Source: Archangium primigenium (GTDB lineage: Bacteria > Myxococcota > Myxococcia > Myxococcales > Myxococcaceae). Taken from it: a stretch of 64,000 bases of DNA. The translations under genes and the position numbers were made by a program. Shown here piece by piece: positions 1 to 10,827 of this stretch. The notes beneath the pieces were generated by a model. The model made no database searches. It was not told where the DNA came from and was given only the letters and a program-made list of their open reading frames with translations. Every line of letters begins with the position of its first letter. The first letter of the stretch is position 1. The stretch covers positions 8,737,224 to 8,801,223 of the forward strand of contig NZ_JADWYI010000001.1 in NCBI RefSeq assembly GCF_016904885.1, read 5' to 3'.

Positions 1-2428
1 GGCCGCCGCTCTGCTTGACGAAGCCGTACACCATGCTCAGGCCCAGGCCCGTGCCCCGGCCCTCGGGCTTGGTGGTGAAGAAGGGCTCGAAGGCGCGCTC
101 CATCACCTCCGGGGACATGCCACTGCCCGTGTCCGTCACGGACAGCATCACGTAGGCGCCCGGGGCCACCTCCGGGTGCAGCCGCACGTACTCCTCCCCC
201 AGCACGACGTTGTCCGCCATCAGCGTGAGCGTGCCGCTGCCCGCCATCGCGTCGCGCGCGTTGATGGCCAGGTTGAGCAGGACGTTCTCCATCTGGTTGG
301 GGTCGATGAACGTGTTCCACAGCCCCCCGGCGATGATGGCCTCCACCCGCACGTCCTCGCCGAGCGAGCGGCGCAGCAGATCATCCATGCCGCGCACCAG
401 GCCACCCAGGTCCAGCACCAGGGGCCGCAGGGGCTGGCGCCGGGCGAAGGCGAGCAACTGGGAGGCGAGCTTGGCGCCCCGGTTCACCGAGCCGATGGCG
501 TTGTTCACGCGGCGCTGGGCGCGCTCGTTGCTCGCCACGTCGCGCTGGAGCAGCTGGAGGTTGCCGGAGATGACCTGGAGCAGGTTGTTGAAGTCGTGCG
601 CCACGCCGCCGGTCAGCTTGCCCACCGCCTCCATCTTCTGGGACTGGCGCAGCTCCTCCTCCACGCGGCGCTGCTCCGTCACGTCCCGGCCCACGCCGTA
701 GACCAGGCCCTCCTCGGGCACCAGCACCGCCGTCCAGGACAGGTGCCGCACCGAGCCGTTCTTGTGCTTGAGCGGCGTCTCGAAGCGCCGCGTGGCGTCC
801 GCCGCGGTGAGCCGGGCCAGCTCCGCCCGCATGGCCGCGTGGCCCTCGGCCTCCAGCCAGTCCAGGGTCCCCCTCACCAGCTCGTCCTCGCGCCAGCCCA
901 GCACCGCGCTCCACGCGGGGTTCACGCTGAGCAGCCGCCCGCCGGTGTCCATCACCCCCAGGAGTTCCTGGGAGATCTTCCACACGCGGTCCCGCTCGCG
1001 CGTGCGCTGGGCCACCCGCAGCTCCAGGTCCTCGTTGGCCCGGCGCAGCTCCGCCAGCACCCGGAAGCGCTCGCTCGTCGCCCAGACCCGATCGGCGATG
1101 TTGCGCAGGAAGTCGATCTCGTCCTCGCTCCAGTCGCGCACGCGCGTGTCGTGCAGCAGCAGCACCGCCACGAGCCGCCCGTGCTCCATCAGGGGCACGT
1201 TGAGCAGCGAGCGGACCCCGAGCGCCACGAAGTTGGCCGCGTGGGGCGCCGTGCGCGGATCCTTCTCCACGTCGGGGATGACCACCGTCTCCCCGCGCTT
1301 GAGGTCCTCCAGGTGCACGCCGTAGTCATCGAAGGAGTGCCGGCCCGCCACGCTGAGCACGTCGGGACGCGCCACCCAGTCGCGCTGGACCTCGATGACC
1401 CGGCGCGGGCTGTCGATGGTCCCGTAGGCCGCCCGGATGCAGCCCATCAGCGGGCCCACCACGTCCATGGCCGTGCTGGCGATGGCGAAGGTCGTCTCCA
1501 GGTCGCGCAGCCGGTCGCCCACCTCCACGAGCGCCGCCAGCCGCAGCTCGCCTTCCTTGCGATCGTGGATGTCGATCAACACGCCGGGAAAGCGCCGCGG
1601 CTGCCCCTCGGCGGACAGCTCGCAGTGGCCACTGGCCTCGATCCACCGGTAGCCCCACTGGGCGTGCAGCACGCGGTACTCGGCGCGGTAGGGGCTGCCC
1701 AGCCGCACCGTCTTGGCGATCATCGCCTCGACCCGGGGGCGGTCGTCCGGGTGGATGGCGCGCACGAACGCCTCGAGCGGCAGGCCCCGCGCCGCCTCCT
1801 GGACGTCGAGCCCCAGCGCCTGGGCGAAGCGCGCGTCCGCGATGAGCTGGTCCTCCGGGATGTTCCACACCCAGGTGCCCATCACCACGTCCGAGTTGAG
1901 CGCGAGCTGCATGCGCTCGTTGGCATCCCGCAGCGCGTCCTCGATGCGCCGGCGCTCGGTGATGTCCTGCACGACGCCGATGAGCCGCACCGGCCGCCCC
2001 TGCTCGTCCCGGACATACTCGGCCCGGCGGGAGATCCAGCGCGGGGCCCCGGTGCGCGCATGGCGGATGCGGAACTCGGTGCTCAAGCCGCGCTGCGGCC
2101 GCGACCGGCGCTCCAGCGGGGACTCGGAGGGGTCGTCCGCGAGCAGGAGGGCCTCGATCCGCTCGGCGGGAAGGACCTCCACCGGGTCGAGTCCGAACAG
2201 CTCGCAGTACGCCGGCGTGACGGTCATCAACCCGGTCGCCAGCTCCAGCGAGAACACCCCGATGCCCCCCGCCCCCTGGGCCAGACGCAGCAAGCGGGCC
2301 GGCTCGAGTGGCGAGGGCGCGGAGGCCAGGGCCTGGCCCTCGGCGTCGAGCCCCGCCTGCTGCAACAGCCCCCGCAGACGGGAGATCTCGGCCTCCAGGG
2401 CCACTTGAATGTCGGACGGGGCGGTCAT
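1..2428 (-). CDS. Multi-PAS/GAF sensor histidine kinase, C-terminus cut by window edge
   Basis: The gene starts at ATG 2428 and runs off the left edge; 809 residues are visible. Domains in order: PAS about 45-160, PAS with a PAC tail ending HPDDR...DIHDRK about 175-290, GAF about 300-450, PAS about 485-590, then a dimerisation domain with the phospho-acceptor in GGVAHDFNN (His611) and an ATPase domain with an N-box (NLAINARDAM) and a G-box GTGLGLSMVYGFVKQSG at the edge. There is no signal peptide or membrane segment, so it is probably a cytoplasmic kinase sensing ligands through PAS/GAF. Kinases with the HDFNN-type box often end in a receiver domain, but that part lies outside the window. It is divergent from the gene at 2614 with 185 bases between them. 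No partner regulator is adjacent on the visible side. Confidence 0.93.
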   Translation of the reverse strand, partial: MTAPSDIQVALEAEISRLRGLLQQAGLDAEGQALASAPSPLEPARLLRLAQGAGGIGVFSLELATGLMTVTPAYCELFGLDPVEVLPAERIEALLLADDPSESPLERRSRPQRGLSTEFRIRHARTGAPRWISRRAEYVRDEQGRPVRLIGVVQDITERRRIEDALRDANERMQLALNSDVVMGTWVWNIPEDQLIADARFAQALGLDVQEAARGLPLEAFVRAIHPDDRPRVEAMIAKTVRLGSPYRAEYRVLHAQWGYRWIEASGHCELSAEGQPRRFPGVLIDIHDRKEGELRLAALVEVGDRLRDLETTFAIASTAMDVVGPLMGCIRAAYGTIDSPRRVIEVQRDWVARPDVLSVAGRHSFDDYGVHLEDLKRGETVVIPDVEKDPRTAPHAANFVALGVRSLLNVPLMEHGRLVAVLLLHDTRVRDWSEDEIDFLRNIADRVWATSERFRVLAELRRANEDLELRVAQRTRERDRVWKISQELLGVMDTGGRLLSVNPAWSAVLGWREDELVRGTLDWLEAEGHAAMRAELARLTAADATRRFETPLKHKNGSVRHLSWTAVLVPEEGLVYGVGRDVTEQRRVEEELRQSQKMEAVGKLTGGVAHDFNNLLQVISGNLQLLQRDVASNERAQRRVNNAIGSVNRGAKLASQLLAFARRQPLRPLVLDLGGLVRGMDDLLRRSLGEDVRVEAIIAGGLWNTFIDPNQMENVLLNLAINARDAMAGSGTLTLMADNVVLGEEYVRLHPEVAPGAYVMLSVTDTGSGMSPEVMERAFEPFFTTKPEGRGTGLGLSMVYGFVKQSGG

Positions 2429-2613
2429 GGAAAGGAGCCGCCCGGACTGTCGCCGCGCGCCGCCCGCCGGGCAATGGGAAAGGAGGCCCGACGACGGGTT
2501 GTGTCCGGACCCGGGCGGAAGTGCCCGAAGGGGGGCCGGGCGGACGGCGGCGAAGGATTCATTGCGCGGATTCATTGTGCCCGCCTGCCACGGCCTTAAG
2601 ATGCCTCGCCCCC

Positions 2614-5271
2614 ATGCCTGCCCATCTCGCCCAGACCCTGATCACGCAGGGCCTCCTTCCCCAGGACAAGGCCGAGGAAGCCTTGCGCCATCAGGCGGCT
2701 CAAGGGGGTGCCCTCGACACGGCCCTGCTCGAGCGGCGCATGCTCACCGAGCCCCAGGTGCTGCACGCACTCGGGGAGGCATCGGGACTGCGGCCGGTGA
2801 ACCTGGCCGACTTCGAGCCCAACGCGGACGTCGCCTCCTTCATCCCCCCGAAGATCGCCGACCGGCTGTGCGTGGTGCCCCTGTCGCTCGATGGCACCAC
2901 CCTGCACGTGGCCTGCGGCTACCCGGTGCCTCGCAAGGAGCTGGAGGAAGTGGGCTTCCTGCTCGGCAAGCCCCTGGAGCTGTGGGTGGCCACCGAGGTG
3001 CGGGTGCGCGAGTGGATCTCCGTCATCTACCGGCTGCCGCTCTCGCCGCGCCAGAGCGCGGTGCTCGCCCTGCTCGATCCCGAGCGCATGGGCGCCGGGG
3101 CCCCGCCGCCCCCTTCCGCGCCAGCACCTGTCGCGCCCGCACCGTCCGCCCCCGCACCTTCCGCGCCGCCTCCCGCGCCCCGGCCGCCGCCGCCGCCGCA
3201 ACCCGAGGAGTCCACCCTCACCGTGGAGATGGTGGAGCGGCTCGCGCGCAACGTGGCCGCCGAGCCCGTGTCGCTCGAGCGCACGGCCAAGCCCGCGGCC
3301 CCCCCGGCCCCCGCGGCCCCGCCCCCCCCGCGTCCGGCGCCCGCCGCGCGCCCGCCCGCCCCCACCGCCGCGCGCCCGCCCGCCCCCGCGGCCCCGCCCG
3401 CCGCGCCGCCTCCCGCGTCCGCGCCCGCCCGTGAGCCCCTGCGGCTGAACATGGCCGAGCCCGCGCCGCGGCCCCCGCCCCCGGCCCAGCCTCCGCCGCC
3501 CGCTCAGCCTCCGCCCCCGGCCCAGCCGCCGCAGGCCCGGCCCGCGCCCCAGGCGCCCGCGCCCGTGGCCCCCCGGCCCCCTCCGCCCGCGCCCGCGCCG
3601 CCTCCGGCCCCGGTGGCCGCCGCGCCCGTGGCGCCCCCACCCGCGCCCCCGCGCCCCGCGCCCGCGCCGGTCGAGGCCCGCGCGCCGGAGGCCGAGGCCC
3701 CCCGGGCCGCGAGCGATGACGTGCCCGACTGGACGCTCGTGCAGGCCCGGGCCGCCCTCAAGGACGCCACGCGCGAGCGGGATCGGCTCATCGACACGGC
3801 CCTGCGCTTTGGCCGCCGCACCTTCGACTACGTGGCCGCCTTCGCGGTGATGCGCGGCGCGGCGGTGGGCTGGGACGCGCGAGGCGAGGGGCTCCCGGCG
3901 GAGTCGCTCGCGCAGGTGTCCATCCCGCTCGACGCCAGCAGTGTCTTTCGCACCGTGGCCGTCACCCGGGGCAGCTACGCGGGCCCCGTGCCCCCCGACA
4001 GCCTCACCCGGCACTACCTGGAGCTGTTCGGCCGTCAGCCGCCGCGCACCCTCTTCCTCTACCCGGTGGAGGTGCGCGGCCGGCTCGTGGCGGTGCTCTA
4101 CGGCGACTGCGGCCAGAAGCCCATCAGCCAGCGGCGACTGTCCGACTACCTCCTCTTCTGCCAGGAGCTGCCCGCCGCCTTCCAGGAGCTGCTGCTCTTT
4201 CGCAAACAGCGCCAGGCGCCGCAGCGCGGCAGCGGCATGAGCTTCGACGTGGACGTGGACGTGGAGCTGGACGAGCCCGCCGCTCCCGCCCCGCAGCCGT
4301 CGCTCGCCGCGGGCCTGGGCTGGAGCCCCTTCGCCACCCGCTCCTCGGGCGCGATGGGCCGCGCCGCCTCGCTCGCGCCCCTGGTCATGTCCCAGGAGGA
4401 GCGCCCGCCCCCGGACTTCGGCCCCCTCATCAAGCGCCTCACCGGCCCGGACGCCAACCAGCGCGCGAGCGCCATGGCGGAGCTGGCACGCTCGCCCGAG
4501 GCCAGCGCCCGGGTGCTCGTCACGCACTTTCCCGGCCCTTCCGCCTGGAGCCGGCTGCCCGTGCTGGAGCTGCCCGAGGCGGACGAGCTCGGCCCCATCG
4601 CCGGCGCCCTGTCGCGGCTCGGTCGGCCCGCGGCCCAGGCCCTGGCGCCGCTGTTGGACTCGCCCGACTCGGACACGCGCTACTTCGCCCTGCTCACCGC
4701 GGGCAACCTGCCCTACGTGGAGCTGGTGGACGGCATCCTGCGCGGCCTCTTCGACGCCGAGCCGGACCTGTCCAGCGCCGCGCGCGCCGCCGCCGCCGCG
4801 CTCAAGCACCTGCCTCGCCTGGACGCGGCACGTCGGGAGCTGCGCCAGGAGCTCCAGCACCGCGATCCGCTGCGCCGCTCGCTCGCCGCGCGCGCCCTGG
4901 GCACGCTGCACGATCGCGAGTCCATCGAGAGCCTCATCCCGCTCACGGGCACGAGCGATCCCCTGTGCGCCCAGGCCGCCGCGGATGCGCTGCGCGAGCT
5001 GACGCGGGTGTCGCTGGGGCTGGACGCCCGGGCCTGGATGACCTGGTGGGCGGACAACCGCGCGCGCCGCCGCGCGGACTGGCTCGTGACGGCGCTGCGG
5101 CACCCGGAGCTCGACGTGCGCCTGACCTCCATCGAGGAGCTGAGCCGGGCCCTCAACGACACACTCGGCTACTACGCCGACGCACCCGAGCCCGAGCGCG
5201 AGGCGGCCGTGCGCCGCTGGGAAGCCGTGGCGGCGGACCCCGGGCGCTCGCGCCGACTGACCCTGCTCTAG
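2614..5271 (+). CDS. MshEN-domain protein with Pro/Ala-rich linker, GAF-like region and HEAT-like repeats
   Basis: 885 residues from ATG 2614. The reading frame stays open upstream, but the first ~150 residues from this ATG look like an intact MshEN/GspE N-terminal domain (LITQGLLPQDKAEEAL..., then a helix-rich half ending near the RVREWISVIY region). Residues about 160-367 are almost pure Pro/Ala linker. About 375-535 look like a GAF-type sensor (an LFLYPVEVRGRLVAVLYGD strand pattern). About 600-885 are helical repeats of HEAT type. MshEN domains bind cyclic di-GMP in MshE-type ATPases; no ATPase motor is present here, so the protein may be a c-di-GMP-responsive scaffold (inference). It is followed 22 bases later by a kinase gene on the same strand. 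A smaller MshEN protein is at 61522-62376. Confidence 0.85.
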   Translation: MPAHLAQTLITQGLLPQDKAEEALRHQAAQGGALDTALLERRMLTEPQVLHALGEASGLRPVNLADFEPNADVASFIPPKIADRLCVVPLSLDGTTLHVACGYPVPRKELEEVGFLLGKPLELWVATEVRVREWISVIYRLPLSPRQSAVLALLDPERMGAGAPPPPSAPAPVAPAPSAPAPSAPPPAPRPPPPPQPEESTLTVEMVERLARNVAAEPVSLERTAKPAAPPAPAAPPPPRPAPAARPPAPTAARPPAPAAPPAAPPPASAPAREPLRLNMAEPAPRPPPPAQPPPPAQPPPPAQPPQARPAPQAPAPVAPRPPPPAPAPPPAPVAAAPVAPPPAPPRPAPAPVEARAPEAEAPRAASDDVPDWTLVQARAALKDATRERDRLIDTALRFGRRTFDYVAAFAVMRGAAVGWDARGEGLPAESLAQVSIPLDASSVFRTVAVTRGSYAGPVPPDSLTRHYLELFGRQPPRTLFLYPVEVRGRLVAVLYGDCGQKPISQRRLSDYLLFCQELPAAFQELLLFRKQRQAPQRGSGMSFDVDVDVELDEPAAPAPQPSLAAGLGWSPFATRSSGAMGRAASLAPLVMSQEERPPPDFGPLIKRLTGPDANQRASAMAELARSPEASARVLVTHFPGPSAWSRLPVLELPEADELGPIAGALSRLGRPAAQALAPLLDSPDSDTRYFALLTAGNLPYVELVDGILRGLFDAEPDLSSAARAAAAALKHLPRLDAARRELRQELQHRDPLRRSLAARALGTLHDRESIESLIPLTGTSDPLCAQAAADALRELTRVSLGLDARAWMTWWADNRARRRADWLVTALRHPELDVRLTSIEELSRALNDTLGYYADAPEPEREAAVRRWEAVAADPGRSRRLTLL

Positions 5272-5293
5272 GCCGCGAGGGAGACGCTCCGTC

Positions 5294-6802
5294 ATGACGA
5301 CCCAGGCGTGGCTGAGCCTCGGGGCCTGTGCGGGCCTGCTGGCGCTGGCCGTGCTGGCCCTGGTGCGCGTGGGCCGCAGCCCCCTGGCGCTCCCGCTCGC
5401 GGTGCTCTGCATCACCCTGTCCACGTGGAACTTCGCCGACTTCGCCCTGGTGCGCTCGGGCGGCGCGGGCTGGCGGCTCATCGCCACGATGTCGACGATG
5501 ATGAGCGCCCCGCCCCTGCTGCACTTCCTGCTGTCGTTCGTGGGCGAGCGGCGCCGACTGTCCGGGGTGATGTACGCCACGTATGGGCTGTTCGGCGCCC
5601 TGTCGCTCGTGGCGCTCGGGGGGCTGGGCGCCGAGCGCGTGGCGGCGAGCGTCACCTCGCGGGGCTTCACCTGGGTGCTGGTGGGCCTGTTCCTGCCCGT
5701 GCTGGGCACGGCGTTCTGGCTGCTCGGGCGGCACCTGCGCCGCGAGCCGCGCGCCATCGAGCGCATGCGCACGCGGCTCTTGCTCACGGGCCTGGCGCTG
5801 CTGGTGGTGCTCTTCGGCACGGACGTGGCGGCGGAGCTGGGTGGCAACGTGCCGCGCCTGGGGGGCCTGGGCACGCTGCTCGGCCTGCCCGCCATCGCGG
5901 TGGTGGCGCTGCGCTTGCGGCTCTTCGGCCAGGAGCTGACCAACGTCCACGCCGCGTACGCGCTGCTCCTGTCGCTCATCGGGGTCCTGTCCTACCTGGG
6001 CGTGTTCCGCGCCTTCGCCGAGCGGCGGGGCGCGCTCGTGGTGGGCACGGTCGCCATCACGCTCGCGCTGCTGGGCATCACCCGCCGGGGCGTGTCCGCC
6101 TTCGTGGCCCAGCGCGAGCGGCTCACGCAGATGGCCACCCTGGGGCGCTTCTCCGCGCAGATGGCGCATGACCTGAAGAACCCCATCGCCGCGCTCAAGG
6201 GCGCCACCCAGTACCTCCAGGAGGAGCACGCCCGGGGCCAGCCGTGGGACGACAAGGGCGAGTTCCTCGACCTGCTGCTCGAGCAGGTGGAGCGGTTGGA
6301 TCGGGTGGTGGACACCTACCAGCGGCTCGGGCGGGTGGAGCCCCTGATGCAGCCGGTGGACCTGAACCAACTGGCCACGAGCGTGCTGTCGCTGCAAGGC
6401 CTCACGGGAAGGCCCGGGGTGGAGCTGCGCCAGGAGCTGGCGCCGGGGGCGCTGCCCTGCGCGGGAGACTGGGATCTGCTGGTCAACGCGGTGGAGAACC
6501 TGGTGCGCAACGCCCTGGAGGCCATGCCGAATGGAGGCACGCTCACCGTGCGCACGCGGCGGGAGGTGCGCAGCGTGGTGCTCGGCGTGGAGGACACGGG
6601 CGAGGGCATGAACGCGCGCACCCGCGAGCGGGCATTCGACGACTTCTACACCACCAAGGCCACGGGCAGCGGGCTGGGACTGGCCTTCGTGCGGCGGGTA
6701 GTGGAGTCCCATGGCGGCCGGGTGAAACTCACGAGCCACGAGGGACGCGGCACCACGGTGACCTTGCGGCTGCCCGTCTCCGGTCCCGGCCCGGAGCGGT
6801 AG
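5294..6802 (+). CDS. Membrane-bound sensor histidine kinase
   Basis: 502 residues. The first ~265 residues hold about seven hydrophobic segments separated by short charged loops, as in kinases with a 7TM-type sensory module. The cytoplasmic part has the acceptor His292 in AQMAHDLKNPIAALKG, an N-box (NLVRNALEAMPNGG), a DTGEGM G1 box and a GSGLGLAFVRRVVESHGG G2 box, so the transmitter is complete. It lies 110 bases upstream of an NtrC-type regulator on the same strand, so the two probably form a sensor/regulator pair. The ligand is unknown. The start ATG 5294 follows GAGGGAGACG, which contains a plausible ribosome-binding site. Confidence 0.93.
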   Translation: MTTQAWLSLGACAGLLALAVLALVRVGRSPLALPLAVLCITLSTWNFADFALVRSGGAGWRLIATMSTMMSAPPLLHFLLSFVGERRRLSGVMYATYGLFGALSLVALGGLGAERVAASVTSRGFTWVLVGLFLPVLGTAFWLLGRHLRREPRAIERMRTRLLLTGLALLVVLFGTDVAAELGGNVPRLGGLGTLLGLPAIAVVALRLRLFGQELTNVHAAYALLLSLIGVLSYLGVFRAFAERRGALVVGTVAITLALLGITRRGVSAFVAQRERLTQMATLGRFSAQMAHDLKNPIAALKGATQYLQEEHARGQPWDDKGEFLDLLLEQVERLDRVVDTYQRLGRVEPLMQPVDLNQLATSVLSLQGLTGRPGVELRQELAPGALPCAGDWDLLVNAVENLVRNALEAMPNGGTLTVRTRREVRSVVLGVEDTGEGMNARTRERAFDDFYTTKATGSGLGLAFVRRVVESHGGRVKLTSHEGRGTTVTLRLPVSGPGPER

Positions 6803-6912
6803 TCCCCCGTCCCCATGAGGCCCGCTCGGCCGTCCCCCGAGCGGCCCTGGCGCTGACGCCCCGGGTCCGGCCGGAGTAGGATGGGCGACCCGTTCCAGGA
6901 GACGAGAGCACC

Positions 6913-8319
<1,407 letters not shown>

Positions 8320-8358
8320 GGCCCTCCCCGTCGCATGGAGATTCAATGAGCCCTCGGC

Positions 8359-9411
8359 ATGGATGAGCGGGTGTTGGAGAAGTGGGGCTGGGGCGCGCCG
8401 TTTCGCGAGGCGTGGCGCGTCCAGGCGGGTCCGGGCGAGCAGCCCGCGCGCATCACCGCGGACTATGGCGTCGAGTACCTGCTCGGCACGACGGACGGAG
8501 AGCTGCGCGCCACCATCCCCGGCAAGCTGCGCATGGCCATCCGCAAGGGCGACTCGGCCCGGCCCGTGGTGGGCGACTGGGTGTCCTTCGAGCCGCGCGC
8601 CCAGGAAGGCACCACCGTCATCCAGTCCGTGCTCCCCCGGCGCACCCAGCTCACGCGCAAGGCCGCGGGCCGCACCGCCGAGGAGCAGGTGGTCGCCGCC
8701 AACCTGGACGGCGTCTTCCTCGTGTCCGCGCTCACCAAGGATCTCAACCCGCGGCGGCTCGAGCGCTACCTCACGGTGGCGTGGGACAGCGGCGCCCGGC
8801 CCGTGGTGCTGCTCACCAAGTCGGACTTGAGCGAGGACGCGCCGCGCGAGCGCGAGCGCATCGCCGCGCTCGCCCAGGACGTGCCCGTGCACACCGTGAG
8901 CGCCGTGACGGGCGAGGGCCTGGACGCGCTCGCGCCCTACCTCGGCCCGGGCCAGACGGTGGCGCTCATCGGCTCGTCCGGCGTGGGCAAGTCCACGCTC
9001 ATCAACCGGCTGCTCGGCAGTGCCCGCCAGGAAGTGCGCGAGGTGAGCGAGGACGACAAGGGCCGGCACACCACCACGCACCGCGAGCTGTTCATCCTGC
9101 CCGGCGGCGGCCTCGTCATCGACACGCCCGGCATGCGCGAGCTGGGCGTGATGGAGAACGAGGAGGGCCTGCGCGCGACGTTCACGGACATCGAGGCCCT
9201 GGCCACGGGCTGCCGCTTCAGTGACTGCCGGCACGAGCGCGAGCCGGGCTGCGCCGTGCGCGAGGCGGTGCGCATGGGCACCCTGCCCGCCGAGCGGCTG
9301 GAGGCCTTCCACAAGCTGAACCAGGAAGTGGCGCGCCCCGAGCACGACGCGCCCCTGCGCACCCGCGGGCGCCAGGAGAAGGCCCCTCCCCCGCGCAAGC
9401 GCGGCCGGTAG
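8359..9411 (+). CDS. rsgA: Ribosome small-subunit-dependent GTPase A (RsgA/YjeQ)
   Basis: 350 residues. It has the circularly permuted GTPase order typical of RsgA: G4 (LTKSDL) precedes the P-loop GSSGVGKST and the G3 motif DTPGM. An N-terminal OB-fold region comes first. The C-terminal zinc-binding region is visible as CRFSDCRHEREPGC. RsgA helps late 30S subunit maturation by releasing assembly factors. The ATG at 8346 hits a stop after six codons, so ATG 8359 is the likely start. It ends 15 bases before the converging acyltransferase gene. Confidence 0.95.
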   Translation: MDERVLEKWGWGAPFREAWRVQAGPGEQPARITADYGVEYLLGTTDGELRATIPGKLRMAIRKGDSARPVVGDWVSFEPRAQEGTTVIQSVLPRRTQLTRKAAGRTAEEQVVAANLDGVFLVSALTKDLNPRRLERYLTVAWDSGARPVVLLTKSDLSEDAPRERERIAALAQDVPVHTVSAVTGEGLDALAPYLGPGQTVALIGSSGVGKSTLINRLLGSARQEVREVSEDDKGRHTTTHRELFILPGGGLVIDTPGMRELGVMENEEGLRATFTDIEALATGCRFSDCRHEREPGCAVREAVRMGTLPAERLEAFHKLNQEVARPEHDAPLRTRGRQEKAPPPRKRGR

Positions 9412-9426
9412 CCCGCGCCCGGCGGC

Positions 9427-10821
9427 TCAGGAGTCGGCGGGGGCGTGCGCGTCACGCACCGCCTGGGCCAGCGCCTCGAGCTCCGCCTCGAAGTCCGCGA
9501 TGAACGCCTCCGGCTCGGGCACGAGCCCCGCGTCCGCCGCCACGCCCAGCGTCATGTGGCCCGCGTAGCTGAAGAGGCTCAGGCCCAGGCCCAGCCGCCC
9601 CGCCATGGGCACCCAGAAGGCCATGCCCGACAACCGCGCGCCCGCGAGGTACACGGGCCGCTTGGGGCCAGGCACGTGGGTGAGCACGAGCGAGGACTTG
9701 CGTCGCATGACGTCCACCGCCGCGCGCTCCACCGCCGCGGGCGCCAGGCCCGCCGCGCTCAGCAGGCCGAACACCAGGGCCGCCTCCGGCGAGCGCTTGA
9801 GCGCGTCCATGCGCCGCTTGAGCTCCCACAGCCGCGCCACGGCGTCCTCCTCGCCCACCGGCAAGGGCAGGAACACCATGCCGAAGCGGTTGCCGAGCGT
9901 GCGCGGCAGGGGCTCGTGGAGCGAGCGCAGGTTCACCGGCACCACGGCCCTCAAATCCTGGGTGGGCACGCCGCGCGCGCGCATGTAGCGGCGCAGGGCG
10001 CCCGCCACCACCGCCATCAGCACGTCGTTGGCCGTGCTGCCCGTGCCATGGCCAATCTCGCGCACCTGCTCCAGGGGCACCGGCCGGGACCATGCCACGC
10101 GCTTGGCTCGGCCGAGCCGCCCCGTGAAGGGCGAGGGGGGATCCCTCGGCAGCGTCAGCAGCCGGCTGACGGCCGACGCCCCGCGCGCGCCCTCCACCGC
10201 CAGGTCCATGAGCTGGATGGGCTCGGCCCACAGCTCCCCGCCCCGCTTCCAGGCGGCCTGGGTGGAGTCGGCCACCTTGAGCGCGCCGCGCCACAGCCGG
10301 CCCCACGTCCCCGGCCCGGGCGTGGGCTCCTCGAAGTCCGGAGGCCGCCGGGCCCCGTCCGCGCTCGCGTCCGTCAGGGACATGAGCACCCGCCCGAGCG
10401 CGATGCCGTCCGCGATGGCGTGGTGCACCCGCACGAGCAGCGCGCTGCCCGAGGCATACCCGTCGAACAGGTGCAGCTCCCACAGCGGGCGCGCGGGGTC
10501 GAGCGGCGTGCTCATGGACTCGCCCACCCGGGGCGCCAGGGCCTCCGGGCCGCCCGGGGCCTCCAGCCGCGTGCGCCGCAGATGGGCCTCGAGCGCGAAG
10601 TCCGGCACGTCCTCCCAGCGCGGCGCGCTCCACACGCCCCCGGGCACCACCCGCTGGCGGAAGCGCGGATGAGGCTCCACGAGCCGCTCGCGCACCCGTT
10701 GCACCAGACGCGCCCACTCCAGGGGCGTGTCGAACCAGAGCACCGCGGTGATGACCATGAGACTCGTGGGCTCCTCCATCTGGAGCCACGCCGCGTCCAC
10801 GGGGTTCATCCGCTCGGACAT
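9427..10821 (-). CDS. WS/DGAT-family wax ester synthase / diacylglycerol acyltransferase
   Basis: 464 residues, the usual length of this bacterial family. The acyltransferase active-site motif HHAIADG is at 133-139, and the N-terminus (MNPVDAAWLQME) and C-terminal VPGP motif (LTHVPGPKRPVYLAG) fit the family. These enzymes esterify fatty acyl-CoA to long-chain alcohols or diacylglycerol, making storage lipids; myxobacteria are known to form lipid bodies during development. Whether this copy acts on alcohols or diacylglycerol cannot be told. It lies downstream of, and in the same direction as, the secreted protein gene at 10828, six bases away, but no functional link is apparent. Confidence 0.92.
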   Translation of the reverse strand: MSERMNPVDAAWLQMEEPTSLMVITAVLWFDTPLEWARLVQRVRERLVEPHPRFRQRVVPGGVWSAPRWEDVPDFALEAHLRRTRLEAPGGPEALAPRVGESMSTPLDPARPLWELHLFDGYASGSALLVRVHHAIADGIALGRVLMSLTDASADGARRPPDFEEPTPGPGTWGRLWRGALKVADSTQAAWKRGGELWAEPIQLMDLAVEGARGASAVSRLLTLPRDPPSPFTGRLGRAKRVAWSRPVPLEQVREIGHGTGSTANDVLMAVVAGALRRYMRARGVPTQDLRAVVPVNLRSLHEPLPRTLGNRFGMVFLPLPVGEEDAVARLWELKRRMDALKRSPEAALVFGLLSAAGLAPAAVERAAVDVMRRKSSLVLTHVPGPKRPVYLAGARLSGMAFWVPMAGRLGLGLSLFSYAGHMTLGVAADAGLVPEPEAFIADFEAELEALAQAVRDAHAPADS

Positions 10822-10827
10822 ACGGGG

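Noticed and set aside
176-2599. Plus-strand open frame of 807 codons
   Set aside because: It is antisense to the kinase that begins at 2428, whose PAS, GAF and kinase motifs are complete.
3090-3715. Pro/Ala-rich stretch considered as a separate gene or repeat array
   Set aside because: It is in frame with the surrounding MshEN and GAF-like regions and has no stop or start signals of its own; it is a linker.
2596-5979. Minus-strand open frame of 1127 codons
   Set aside because: It is the shadow of the MshEN/HEAT gene and part of the kinase gene; Gly/Arg runs mirror the Pro/Ala linker.
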